From Combretum micranthum (lineage: Eukaryota > Streptophyta > Magnoliopsida > Myrtales > Combretaceae), in assembly GCA_024138025.1 (NCBI GenBank), contig JAMXBD010001243.1:248001-312000 (forward strand): a DNA stretch of 64,000 bases, in the 5' to 3' direction. Positions 36,901 to 48,285 of this stretch are shown here, in pieces (the stretch's first letter is position 1; every line of letters begins with the position of its first letter). The notes beneath the pieces were generated by a model. The model searched no databases and was not told where the DNA came from. It was given only the letters and a program-made list of their open reading frames with translations. Position numbers and translations under genes: made by a program.

Positions 36901-37327
36901 TCAGGAAAGATAATTTTGTTTATTCCTTAGATTATAGATATAGTTGAAGGACTAAAATGCAAAAATATTAAAATGGGGGTACTCAATATTCAATAATAGT
37001 TTAGATTAGTTATTTGGATTTGGGAAGATGGTTTTTGGATCGATGACCAGAATCCATTGGGCTTTGATAAATTTTTATCATCACAAGCCTTGACAACGGG
37101 GTTGTGGATTGCATTGTACGGAATTGTTGATTTATGATTGTGAATTAGGGATGCGGAATTGGATCCTTTTAAAGCTTAAAAAGAAGTTTGTATGGCGTGT
37201 GGTTGAATACCGTTTCGTCTCTTGATACCCACGCACGTGTCGGATCTCTATATGCAAATACGGTGTTTTTGCAGTTGAAGTTAGAAGGTCATATGTAAGA
37301 TTAGATTAGAGTAGATTAATCAATCGG

Positions 37328-37353
37328 GAGAAGAAGAAGAAGAAGAAGAAGAA
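37328..37353. repeat. (GAA)n microsatellite in the ATG4 leader or promoter
   Basis: About eight GAA/AAG units, roughly 285 bp upstream of the ATG4 start and just before CGCAACCCAGAAACGCACGC. GA-rich tracts of this kind are common in plant 5' UTRs. Confidence 0.8.
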
Positions 37354-37475
37354 GGAGACCGCAACCCAGAAACGCACGCACGGTGTACCAAAACAACAAA
37401 TTAACATTATTCTAATTCGGAAATCAAATTGATCTAAATTCAATTCAACTGGTAGAAAAGAAAAAAAAAATTAAG

Positions 37476-37609
37476 GTAATTCTTATCGCTGACTCAATTT
37501 GATGCTTATACGATTTATCGTGATTACTGTTATTTGTTATTTTTTGAAATATATATTTTTTGTGGTAATTGAAAAACCTAATTGATTGTTGTTAGCTCTG
37601 TGATTGCAG
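37476..37609 (+). other. probable leader intron in the ATG4 5' UTR
   Basis: A donor TTAAG|GTAATTC and an acceptor GATTGCAG|TTATTTGG, preceded by a T-rich tract, bracket 134 bp. The segment lies between purine-rich leader-like sequence and the start codon. Leader introns often raise expression in plants. Not proven without cDNA. Confidence 0.45.
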
Positions 37610-37622
37610 TTATTTGGGGTCC

Positions 37623-37685
37623 ATGAGTAGAGTAAATGAAAGGTACTTCAACTTCAACTTCAATATGTACATCTTCACAAGGTGA
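37623..37685 (+). CDS. possible 20-codon upstream ORF overlapping the ATG4 start
   Basis: An ATG 13 nt upstream of the chosen ATG4 start opens a different frame. It encodes about 20 residues rich in Phe and Asn (MSRVNERYFNF...) and stops at 37685, inside ATG4 codon 17. Both ATGs have T at -3 and A at +4, so neither is strong. If used, it would lower ATG4 translation. It may have no function. Confidence 0.3.
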   Translation: MSRVNERYFNFNFNMYIFTR

Positions 37686-40600
37686 TATCGATACTAATAC
37701 CGCTGCTGCAGCTGCTGCTGCTCCTACTAGTTGTTCTTGTTCATCAACCCCTTCTTCAGCTTCAGGACATAATAATAGTATTAGATGGTCAGCCTTTTTC
37801 ACATCCATCTTCGATTCCCATAAAAAACACACACCTTTTCCTTCTTTTAGTACCAGTACTACTGGGACTAGTACTGATATTAATATCAGTAGTTACGGTA
37901 GTAGATTGAATGGTTGGACTTGGACATCATCTTTGAGGAAAGTTGTGACCAGTGGATCCATGAGGAGGCTTCAGGAGCGCGTTCTTGGTTCCACTAGGAC
38001 CGGCATTCCCAACCCTACTTCTGACGTTTGGCTACTTGGTCTCTGCTATCAATTCTCTCAACCTTATCAACCTACACTCCTTGCTGATTTCGAGCACGAT
38101 TTCTCTTCCAGAATTATGATGACCTATCGTAGAGGTTTTGTATTTCTTCCTTCCCCTCTTTCCTTTCCTTTCTTTTTCAATGCATTCATTATATCCAACA
38201 GGTATTTCCTTAAGTAGCAAGTTCTGTTTTATAGCAAAGAAAAATATTTATCTTCAGGATTTGAAGCCATTGAAAATTCAAACTACACCAGTGATGTGAA
38301 TTGGGGTTGCATGCTTAGGAGCAGCCAGATGCTCATTGCTCAGGTACTTTCCCTATTTGTCAGCTTTTTATTATCCTACTTTCATGCAAGTTAATTGAAC
38401 CTCCAGCACTCTTTTGCAGGCTTTGCTTTTTCATGGCCTAGGTAGGTCCTGGAGGAAATCATCACAGAACGTAAGTAGATTATGGAATTTAAGTTTTTGG
38501 TTTCCTCTGGATTCTTATCCTTTCTCCTTCTCCAGCATGAAATAAGGTGTTTTTTCTTTTTTCTGGTTGCCTTTATGATTATGTAGCCACCAGAGCAAGA
38601 ATACATTGATATATTACAACTCTTTGGTGACTCCGAGGCTTCTCCTTTCTCCATCCACAATCTTGTGAGAGCAGGCAAGGCTTATGATCTAGCTGCTGGA
38701 TCTTGGGTGGGGCCATATGCTGTTTGCCGGGCATGGGAAAATCTAGTCCGCAGCATACAGGAGTCTAGTGATCTCGGGAAGCACTGGCTTCCCATGGCTA
38801 TCTATGTCGTTTCTGGTGATGAAGATGGAGAGCGTGGAGGAGCCCCTGTTCTATACATTGAAGAAGCCAGACGGCGTATTTTGGAGTACTCAAGAGGTCA
38901 GGGAGATTGGTCACCTATTGTTTTGCTGGTTCCACTGGTACTTGGTCTTGAGAAGATTAATCTGAGGTTTGTGATTTCAGACTTTAACCATTTCATCTAC
39001 TATGCAAACTTGTTGCACTAAGTTATATTGCTTGAAATAATTAGTCTCTCAATCAAGACAGCTTTTCTCGGGTTTTCCATTTTGGAATTTTATTCATGAA
39101 AATTTGTTGTTTGTACTTATTTTCTTTTTTTAATGGAGGGTTGTGGCTGTAATTTGACCATTTGCCTCTAGGCAAATGAATCACCCAACTATTCCTATGC
39201 TTCACTTTAGTACAGCTTTCACTTTGTTGACGCATGATACTACACTATGGTTGCCAATCCTTTTCTTGGATAATGTCAAATTTTTTCTTTTTCCTTTTTT
39301 TTCCACCCCCATTAAAAGGAGTTTGAAGTTACAGAAAATACAAAGTCACATAACCAAAAGATACAATGTTACTTTGAAGGGCAACAATCAACACTAAAAC
39401 AAAGCCAAAGGAGAAGTACTCCTGGACACAAGAACCATACATAAACACAAATGCCAAACAGCCACCTACATCCTAGACCCTAGACCAAAGTCAACCATCA
39501 AGAAAATCTGCTAGGGTTGCCTTTCTGTGTATGAAATTTTGTTTCTTTTGGAGTTATTGGGTATGAAGTAATGTGAAATGAACAATGCAAACAGCTTCTT
39601 CCCAGCATTTTTATCCCACATCTGTTTCTCTAACCATTTGAAAGGTCTTTTCATTGTTACTGGCTACTGCACTTGTGATGACGGTTTGCATTTGTCGGTG
39701 TTTATTTATGTATTATACTTTTGGGAGGAAAAAATGATGTAAATTTTTAAGTAGACTTAAATGATTTTTGTCTGACTATTGGCTTTTGAAGCAAGAATTT
39801 AAAGCTAATTTTATAGTTACTACACCTGTTTATAATAAGAATTTTTCTGACTTTCTAGATACATTCCACTGTTGCGGGCGACATTTTCCTTTCCTCAGAG
39901 CCTTGGTATCTTGGGGGGCAAACCTGGTGCTTCAACGTATCTTGTAGGTGTCCAAGATGAAGTAGCTTTTTATCTTGATCCTCATGAAGTACAACAGGTA
40001 TGTACTTGCTGTGAACCCTTAACATGGTGGTGTTTGACATAGTTCCAAATATATATATATATATATTTTGGCTCTGTTTCAATAAGATTCGCTGCTGGTT
40101 TAATACTGAAGTCACACGATAAAGTTTTCAAATTATCAGCACTGATGCCCAATCATTTATGTTGGCCATGCTTTTGGTGATTCGTTGGGTACTTTATTCA
40201 AGATAAATTGGGTAGGAAACTTACATTTTATCGATGATTCTTCATGTGTATATATATGTATGTGTATATATGTACAGATACACATACAAAAGAGGAGTGC
40301 AAAAAATCTATGGATATGAAAGATAATGATATCTTGTTGAAGATATTGCAAATGAACCTCCTTATGTTAAATCCATGGGCACTTAGTTTCTCCATTTTTC
40401 TAAATTGAGCTTTTAAATCATCCTGTTTGCCTTAATAATAATAATAAAGAGAGAACTTGCATTTTCAATTTTCATTTTTCTATTAATATTTTGTTATTCT
40501 TAATGTTTTCTAATTTCCTTTTTTAAGGATAAAATGGTCATACAAGGGGTCTAAAAAACTTTTTTTTTTTTTTGAAGATTTAGGATCCATACCTCAATTT

Positions 40601-43600
40601 GAAGAATATGGGGCTAAGTGTATTTGCAATTTACCCTATGTTATAAGAGATCTAAACCAAAATGGATAACCAAAAAAAAAAAAAAAAAGAACAAGGGATA
40701 TATCTAAATAAATCATATGAGATCGATAGTGTAACCTTCATCACAATCTTCTAAATCTGTTGCTAAATATGCTAACATCCCCCCTCAAACTAAGGAATAG
40801 ATGTCTATCATTCTAGGTCTGCTAAAAAGTGCTTCAGATGATACTTTAGACAGGGATTTTATCAAAATATTAGCATCCTGCTTTTGAGTGGTTATACATG
40901 TCAAACTGATCCCACCATTCTCTATCTCAATATGAAGTTGCTACTGAACTGCACATGTTTCATTTTATTGTGTTGGGCTAGATTGTTGATAGTAAGCTGA
41001 TTGACTATCGTTATACGCTCGTCTGTCCTTAGAATAGGAACTATTGAGACGATTCGATAGCTTTTGAATTGAAATTGTTTCATGAATGCGAAATGATCCA
41101 AAACTCCTCTTCTCTACTTGCCTAGCTATAACTGTCTTCTTCTTGCTCTGCTAAGTCACAATAATGCAATCTCTAGTTTGTTGCTGAACAAATAGGTTGA
41201 TGTAACTTTGTTGCCTCTGCTGTTGGCCCCATTCTTACCATGCTGGTTAGAACTTGAAGGCTTCTTCACTTCCCCTCCATTATTGTTACTACTATTGGAA
41301 ATAAGGCCTCTTCCATTTTAAGATCAACCTTGGTTGCCAAACTTTCTCCTCTTATATCCTATGGAAAACTCTTCCTTTAACCATCATGATTGTAATTCAT
41401 CAAGCGCTTAAATTCCACTTGTGCCAAAGCCAGCTTCCCTACTCACTGTTCTAACGCATTATGAAACCTTTATCTGCCTCAACCATTTGCTTGATGTCAA
41501 GCATGATTGTCATGTCATGAATCTACATGTGTGCGATTACCTTGCATCTCATATTTGGTGCACTACCACACGTTGGCATCGCCCATGAGGTATATTGAAT
41601 TCACCAAGGCCTTCTCTCTCATCATTCTGTATTGTGGCCTCAAATCTCGTCCATGTTGAGAGGAAATTCTCCAATATCTTGCATCTGGCACTCCCTCAAA
41701 TGCCTTGGGTTTAGGTAACTTCAATTGTCCCACTTCAGCAAGATATTGTACAGTCCATTGCCCTTGTTAATGTGGCTACTTGTGCTCACAGCTCTTCAAC
41801 CTTTGTGGTTGCATGAGTACTTGACTTGACTGTAGGGCTTTCCATTCAGATGCACAATTCCTTCCTGAGAGTGCATGCCAGTACACAAAGTTTTTGGCGC
41901 ACTCCCTTAAGTATCTCTCATCTCACTGTTTGTTGACTCAATTTCTACCTCTTTAAAAGTGAAGGCAACAAGCGTCTCAACATGTTGTTTAATCCTTCAA
42001 GCTTTCCCTCAAGGATCTTGATCGATCAAGGTCATTATTATTGTCATTGTTCACAGTGGTAACTTCATGCAAGTGTAGGCAAAGCTTTGGTACCGCTTAT
42101 TACAGTCAAGGGGAAATGCTAGCACACAGGGACCATGCGGCAATTACTATCCTACCTCATTAATTGATCTTAGCACACATCATCAAGTGCATGCAGGCTA
42201 ATTGTAAGAAAGAACAAAAAGAATACAAAACAACTACAATAATAAAAACAAGGATTGTTTGAACCGAAGCATGCTTATCAATATGGTTTTGAAAACAAGG
42301 CTATAATGAGTATGTGCACAAGGAATTGATTAAATGCAGGTTTCTTAATTGTAGGTAGGCATTTAGTGAGCAAGAGCTCAGATTCCTTAAATATATTATA
42401 ATAAAATAAAATAGGAAAACATTAATATTACAACATTGTGATTCCTATGCTTTGTAGTGTACAAGATGTGCATCCATTGCTTTACCACTGAGCTATTGGA
42501 GAAAATGGGAGATCAGATCTCATAAAGTGCAGCTCCCAGACTTTTCTTTTTTCCTTTTCCTTTTTTTTTTTTTTTCGTTTGATTTGAGGACCTTGGAAGT
42601 TAATTCTTACTGTCTACATCACGACCATATACAGCATGTGCTAGACAAGTCCAACAGGACACTAGGACAAGGGGTGATGACCTATGTTGGCCTGTGGAGT
42701 GAGCTTAAAATTGTAGAATATTGATGATCGCTTTGAGAGGAAGGCATTCATTTTCTACATTGTTGATGGGATGGTATTATTTGATTGAGACTGCTCCTTT
42801 TTTAAGTTCGAAGGAAATGCTCTGTACTTGAGAAGCATAACTTTTTGGGAGAAATTTTGATTGAGAGCCCAACGAACAATGTTTCTTTTAATTTTTTCCT
42901 TTTATTTTGCTTATAATGCACGTGTTACCTTATTTGTATATGTGCAATGACTACTTGGCAGATTTTTCTCATAACTTATTGAATCCTCACCTGTAACTGT
43001 TAATGCTGGATCAGTTTATTTAATACATTGTCAGAATGGTATTAATTGCCTTAATACTGAGGAAATGCAGGAAATTATAAATGATTTGCTGTTAGCAGTC
43101 GGTTTACTATCTACATGCATCTGTTTGATCGTTCGTCTCTCACTAAACAAACAGAATAAGCCTCTATTTTTTTCACATGGTGGACACTTTTTATCATTCC
43201 ATCTTACTAGAGATATTTAATGCTGGGATGTCAGGTAGTCAGTGTTAGTAAAGGGAATTTGGAGGCTGATACATCGTCATATCACTGCAAGTTAGTCTTC
43301 TTCTGCATTTTATTTATGTCCGTGTTATCTTTCTTACTTATATGTCCTACCTGAGTTTCTCGTTGGTGTTTATGACAGGGCCATTCGGCATCTTCCCTTA
43401 GATTCGCTTGATCCATCTTTGGCGATTGGGTTTTACTGCCGAGACAAAGGTTTGGTCTCCTTGTCTGAGGTCAATATATTTGGCTTATCCTGTGTATGGT
43501 GAAGATTGTCAAAGCTCCTTCCCTCCCCCTCCTCTCGTAGAGAGACCTTTAAAAGTTTACTTTCAAGCCTAATAATGGAATCTACATCTGAAATGAGCTA

Positions 43601-44924
43601 TTTGACTTGATGCTGGTGCAAAACATAATGCACATACAATTGTTGTTACATAGTTTATGCATTCAAATTGACTAAAAGAAAAAAGTTACCTTGAAGGTTT
43701 GGAATGTATTGACTTCCTTAACATAGGATGGATTGAAATATCAATTAGCACATGTGAAATGAACAGGTAGTAAATGTTGATGATGCCAGGCATATCCATC
43801 CCCATAGATTTTTTTTTTTTTCTCCCACAAAAATTGTTTCTGTAGATTAAATTTATATTCTCGAAAGATGATAAAAAATATCGACGCTTAAATGAAAGGA
43901 GTTGGTCATCTTGTATTAAGACATGATGGAAGAACTTAGCTGGGAAGTGCTACATGTATCGTGTTATATAATCTAGTCTTCATGTTTGTTAAAGTGAAAA
44001 GCTTCCATTTCTCCTCTCCGTTCTTTGAATATGGTGAAAAAGTATCTTCTTCCTCTTTTAATCCCTAGGTTTATAATCATAACCTTTGCTTTCTTCTTAC
44101 ACAAAATTGATGTTTTTGTTAAATTGATGCCACTATTCTTTCAGAAACTATATCTAAACTAAAGTTGATGCATCTATTTATGATTTTTTTTTGGTTAAAT
44201 ACATCTATTTATGATTCCTCTGCTTTAAAGTGGATTCTAAGGACCTTGCCGTATTTATTGAAATTTGAACTTCACTCTTACAGGGAATATGAAGAGGACA
44301 TAGAAAAGGAATGCTCTATATAGAATAAATTATATTGTTCTATACTTACTAGTATTTGAAATTATAACCAATGGATTAGACTGATTGAATTTATATATAT
44401 ATATATATATATTTATTTTATTCGCACTAATGAAGCCTGTAGACCATCCCTATGGAGGTGGTAAAGGGACGGTCCAAAATGGAAAAATAGTGGCATTTGC
44501 TAGCAACATGATGGAGGTAGTCAATCAATTGTGTGAAGTATGAAAGAAGATCAAATTTCGAATTCAAACCAATTAATACTTTGTAATCTCATAAAATCCC
44601 ACTTGTTCAATGGCTGAAGGAAGAAAGAAACCAGAATGGTCATGGCATGTATTGTTTTCCCAATGATTGCGTTTTTTTTTTTTTTTTAAATATTTCATTT
44701 CTTGTGCAGACGATTTTCATGACTTTTGTTCCCGTGCATCCAAGCTTGCTGATGAGTCGAGTGGTGCCCCATTGTTTACAGTGGGTGATTCTCACAGCGT
44801 GTCTAGGTTGGTAGAGGACACGGATTTTTCTGTAGACAGTGAACAGCTGAAAGTCTCCTTTGACACTGTGTCAATGAGTGATCCAGAAGGCTCTGTAGGT
44901 GAGGATGAGTGGCAACTCCTCTGA
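37636..44924 (+). CDS. ATG4: ATG4 autophagy cysteine protease, 8 exons, 498 aa
   Basis: ATG4 (peptidase family C54) cleaves the C-terminus of ATG8 to expose glycine and later frees ATG8 from membrane lipid, acting in the cytosol. Exons: 37636-38134, 38258-38343, 38420-38470, 38587-38966, 39859-39997, 43235-43290, 43379-43449, 44710-44924, all GT-AG with an unbroken frame. The catalytic cysteine is Cys184 in DVNWGCM. The Asp-His pair is Asp379 and His381 in LDPHEVQQ. Also seen are the family motifs SDVWLLGLCYQ, GAGSWVGPYA-like AAGSWVGPYA, and GGKPGASTYLVG. The C-terminus EWQLL contains a WxxL sequence like an ATG8-interacting motif. The first about 110 residues are low-complexity Ser/Thr/Ala with a poly-Ala run. 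The length fits plant ATG4 (about 470-480 aa) plus this tail. Intron 5 is 3.2 kb and holds a retroelement relic. Start: first ATG of the only frame that joins the conserved exon. Confidence 0.93.
40690..42100 (-). mobile_element. antisense retroelement relic in ATG4 intron 5
   Basis: Read on the minus strand, 41740-41560 gives KLPKPKAFEGVPDARYW and NSIYLMGDANVW, like a retrotransposon gag. Further along, 41030-40790 gives DNQSAIN, MKHVQF, and in a shifted frame TCITTQKQDANILIKSLS and MIDIYSLV, like the RNase H end of Ty1-copia. Then comes a polypurine tract TGAGGGGGGA (about 40787-40778) and an LTR-like start TGTTAGCATATT at 40777. The pieces are collinear but most of pol is gone and stops are frequent. 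The gag part looks more gypsy-like than copia-like, so it may be a mosaic. Confidence 0.6.
42440..42515 (-). repeat. possible tRNA-derived (SINE-like) fragment
   Basis: The minus strand reads AATAGCTCAGTGGTAAAGCA (around 42477-42497), which matches the A box of Pol III genes (TRGCNNAGTGG). No B box (GGTTCGANNCC) and no cloverleaf were found, so it is not a tRNA gene. It could be a SINE head or an old tRNA-like relic inside ATG4 intron 5. Confidence 0.2.
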
Positions 44925-44999
44925 AAAGTGCTTCCATTTCTGGTGGGGAGTTGGTTATGTAATTATTCCATTTGGATGGTTACTTCTTCAATGGTGTGG

Positions 45000-47462
45000 C
45001 ATCTCTTCTGATAAGGGATGGTGCCACTTGTTAATCTGATTGACCATGCTGGTTCGTTTGGGTTGCTGTATTTGGAGCTGCAAGTAGGTATCCTGGTCCT
45101 GGCAAAAATATATATATATAGATATATTTTCATTCTAATTGGATTCTGTACTATACTTATAGATCCATATAGTCCGACCAATTGTTTAGGTTTGTGGATA
45201 AATCAGTAAGGCAGGATGTTTTCAAAATAGTTGATTCCTTGTGTTAGTATTTATTTTCTATCAACTGATTGATTCGCTGTTCAAAGGAGAATTCTCCAGC
45301 CATGTTTTTTGGACTCTTAACCGTTGAAATGCATTGCTGCTTAAAGGCCTTCTATGTTGTGTTTTTGCGATGACTTTTCCAACGAGATATCTGCACCCGA
45401 TTGATTTGTGTATGGTTGATTTAAGTGGTAGGATACTATGATAAAAGTTGTATTAGAATGGCATTTGAAACATAAAATTAACGCGAAAGAACTGAACCGA
45501 ATGAACGTCCTTTGGTTCCACGAAGGAACCAGTTCAAGACTGGTGGTTTCGACGAACTACCCAAAGCCTATAACCAGCACCGTCACATCAAGTTCTAACT
45601 GGCACATGCTACTACTCGTTTCATGGATGCGACTAATGCTTATGTCACCTGTGTGGGTGGGAACGATTTGAAATAGAGTAGTCGGAATATAACTGTTTGG
45701 AAATGCTCTTGTAACCACTCACTCCACTTTCTAATATTATGTTTTATTGTAACAAATTCGCGCACGCGCGTGCATATTTAAGTAAATCTTGGCAGATTGG
45801 AAACATGATTCTATTTCTACTGAGGAAGAATTGAATTTGGACTGCAAATGACCAAGTCGAGCATTTGCTAAGATTGAATAACGCAAACTCAAGCTCAAAT
45901 TTATCAAGGAGTCTCAAAGTGGAATTTCACTCGGAAGCTTGTTTAAACAGTCTCCGCTTGAATTTGACTAGCCGTGTGAACTTATTAAATTTATATCCAT
46001 TCCATAGTTTGACTTCTTTGCCGTCGTAGCTTGTAGGAATTGTGATTTTAATTTTTAAAAGAAACTCTAAATAGGAGAAGCTTAGTGAAGGGTTGCAATT
46101 CCATTCCAATTTTATTCTTACGTCCCAAATAAGGTTTATTGCTCGCATTGAAAATCCAATTTACTCTTATTGTTAATAACAGTGTGGGAGGACCAATGCT
46201 GTTGGATTTGGACCAACCTGACCAGTCCAACTTAGTTCAATCAGAATTGGCTATAAAAGTTGACCAGTCCATGCATTTGATCCATATTTGCATCGATCTA
46301 GATTGACCCGAGCCGATGTGGCCTAAAAGAAAAAAATTTAAAATATATATTCATATTATTTTATACTTTCTTCTCTTTTTAAGGTATATATCTTATATGA
46401 ATTTAATGGTTAATTGATGGATTTGATCCAATTATAGATTTAATTAAGTAATGTCATGTGCATTTACTTTTCATAATTAAAATGTGTTTGATATTTTTAT
46501 TTTTTATTGAAGTTGTTCAATCTCCTGTTGAGCTTGGTCCGACTACTCGACTCTTGTCCTTTTAGCATATTCAGATCGGCCCTTTTTCGATTTTGATAGC
46601 ATTGGGGAAGACTATAGGGTAATGATAGAAGTATATGGCCTTGCGGCTTCTGTTGGCATAAATTTTTGTTTTTATTTTTTTGGGCTCTTTTTTACTACTT
46701 ATTAGGCTTTCACCATATTCAATCAAAATGATTTTTATTCTTGTTCTTGCATTTCCAAAAACTTCTGTGAAAAATAATTTGGCCTTTTTAAATTCTATAA
46801 ATTTGGCTCTACCATGATATTTGAAATGGTTTTGGAATTTAGTAGCTGTAGTTAGTTCAAATGTTGTAGAGATAAAAAAAATGAACTTATATATTGGGTC
46901 TATAAAACAAAACATGATTAATAGTGTGTCAAAATGTTGATTGGTATGACTACTCTGATGTTTGAATCATATTTTATTCCAAAATATGTATAAGTTAAGA
47001 GACATTGGACTTATAAAAGTAACTAATTATCCCCTTGAAAGAATAAAGAAGATATTTATAGGGGATGAGTACTTGACAATTATCCACATTGTGTGATAAT
47101 GGACTAGTGAGGAGTTGGTGGCAGTTATATTGAACGTGAGGGCTAGGCCACCAATTTATGTCTACCTTTGTTTCCTAGTGGAACTAGTGGCAATCGAGAG
47201 TCGTATACCGAGTGGCATTGATTTGGAGCCCATCTAATGCATGATTCAGTATGATGGTTTTTCTAGTCAGAGGAGTTAGGACTCCTAGTTGGAGACAAGA
47301 TAGAATAGGTTGGGCTTTGACGTATAGGGCTGGCCCTGATGAGGAAAGGGTCAAACTAAACCTTGGAAGCACATAATCTTTAATTGGTCATCATCACCAG
47401 CATATATCTGCATATTTTGACAAGTCGAGGAAGATCTAATCATTAATATAACGGCATATTAG

Positions 47463-47495
<33 letters not shown>

Positions 47496-47690
47496 TTGAA
47501 TTGAAAAACGAAAATATAAAGTTACAATGAAATGGTTTAGTTTTCCGTGTGGGGCCGGATTTCTACCGTATGTTTTGATTCCATTCGGTTCAGGTAGCTG
47601 TGGTAGGCACGCATGAAATTATTGGATCGGCAAAACAACAAAACAATATAATACCATACCACGACACCCTCCATCCCCAAAACCAAAATC
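45000..47690. other. intergenic between ATG4 and MULE-3
   Basis: The first few hundred bases should be the ATG4 3' UTR. Nothing else coding is supported. A 12-nt perfect palindrome GCACGCGCGTGC lies at 45762-45773. An AT run lies at 47464-47493. The open frames at 46571-46915 and 47184-47372 (minus strand) have no recognisable family. Confidence 0.45.
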
Positions 47691-47704
47691 CCACGCGCCT
47701 ACCT

Positions 47705-47880
47705 TAAGAAAAAGAATAAAATATTACTTTTTTAAAAACAATTACGAAAATACCATCGAAAAGAAAATATTTTCGATTTTGACAATATGGTCTTGTCTCT
47801 TGAAAAGACGAGGTCATAAGTGTCTGATCTCGTCTCTCCAAGAGACGAGGTCTCATTCTTTGCAAAAGACCTCGTCTCTT
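47705..47880 (+). repeat. MULE-3 left TIR with palindromic hairpin repeats
   Basis: The TIR includes two 27-bp palindromes at 47789-47815 and 47826-47852. They are built from GACCTCGTCTCTT-like and AAGAGACGAGGTC-like arms. A lone half-site follows at 47868-47880. The palindromes start 84 and 121 bp from the element end, exactly as at the right end. Confidence 0.85.
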
Positions 47881-48285
47881 CAGTCTCCACCTGTGAGAAA
47901 CCAAAAAATCACATATAAAACCTGTCAAATACAAATATAAACAGTTATACAAGGCATTAACCATCCTCCACCATGGTTAAACAACTAAAAAACTGTAGTA
48001 TTCCCAAACTCAATCCAAACACAACACAATTATAATACCAATCCGCCTAAACACACATTCTCAATCCCAATCATTCAATCACAAAAGTATTGTGATACTT
48101 TCTTAGGACAGTACAATCAAAATATAAGAATTTGTAGACTCATAATACATAATATGAAATGAAATGCTGATTGATTGTTCTCATAAAATGTACAAGAGAA
48201 AAGGAGTACAATTTACATACAAGAATAATATAAAAAAGTAAGAAGCTATATACAACAATCAAAAAATAAGAAAATCTATTATCTA

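Noticed and set aside
42477..42515. tRNA gene on the minus strand
   Set aside because: A-box-like only; no anticodon arm, T arm or acceptor pairing could be drawn.
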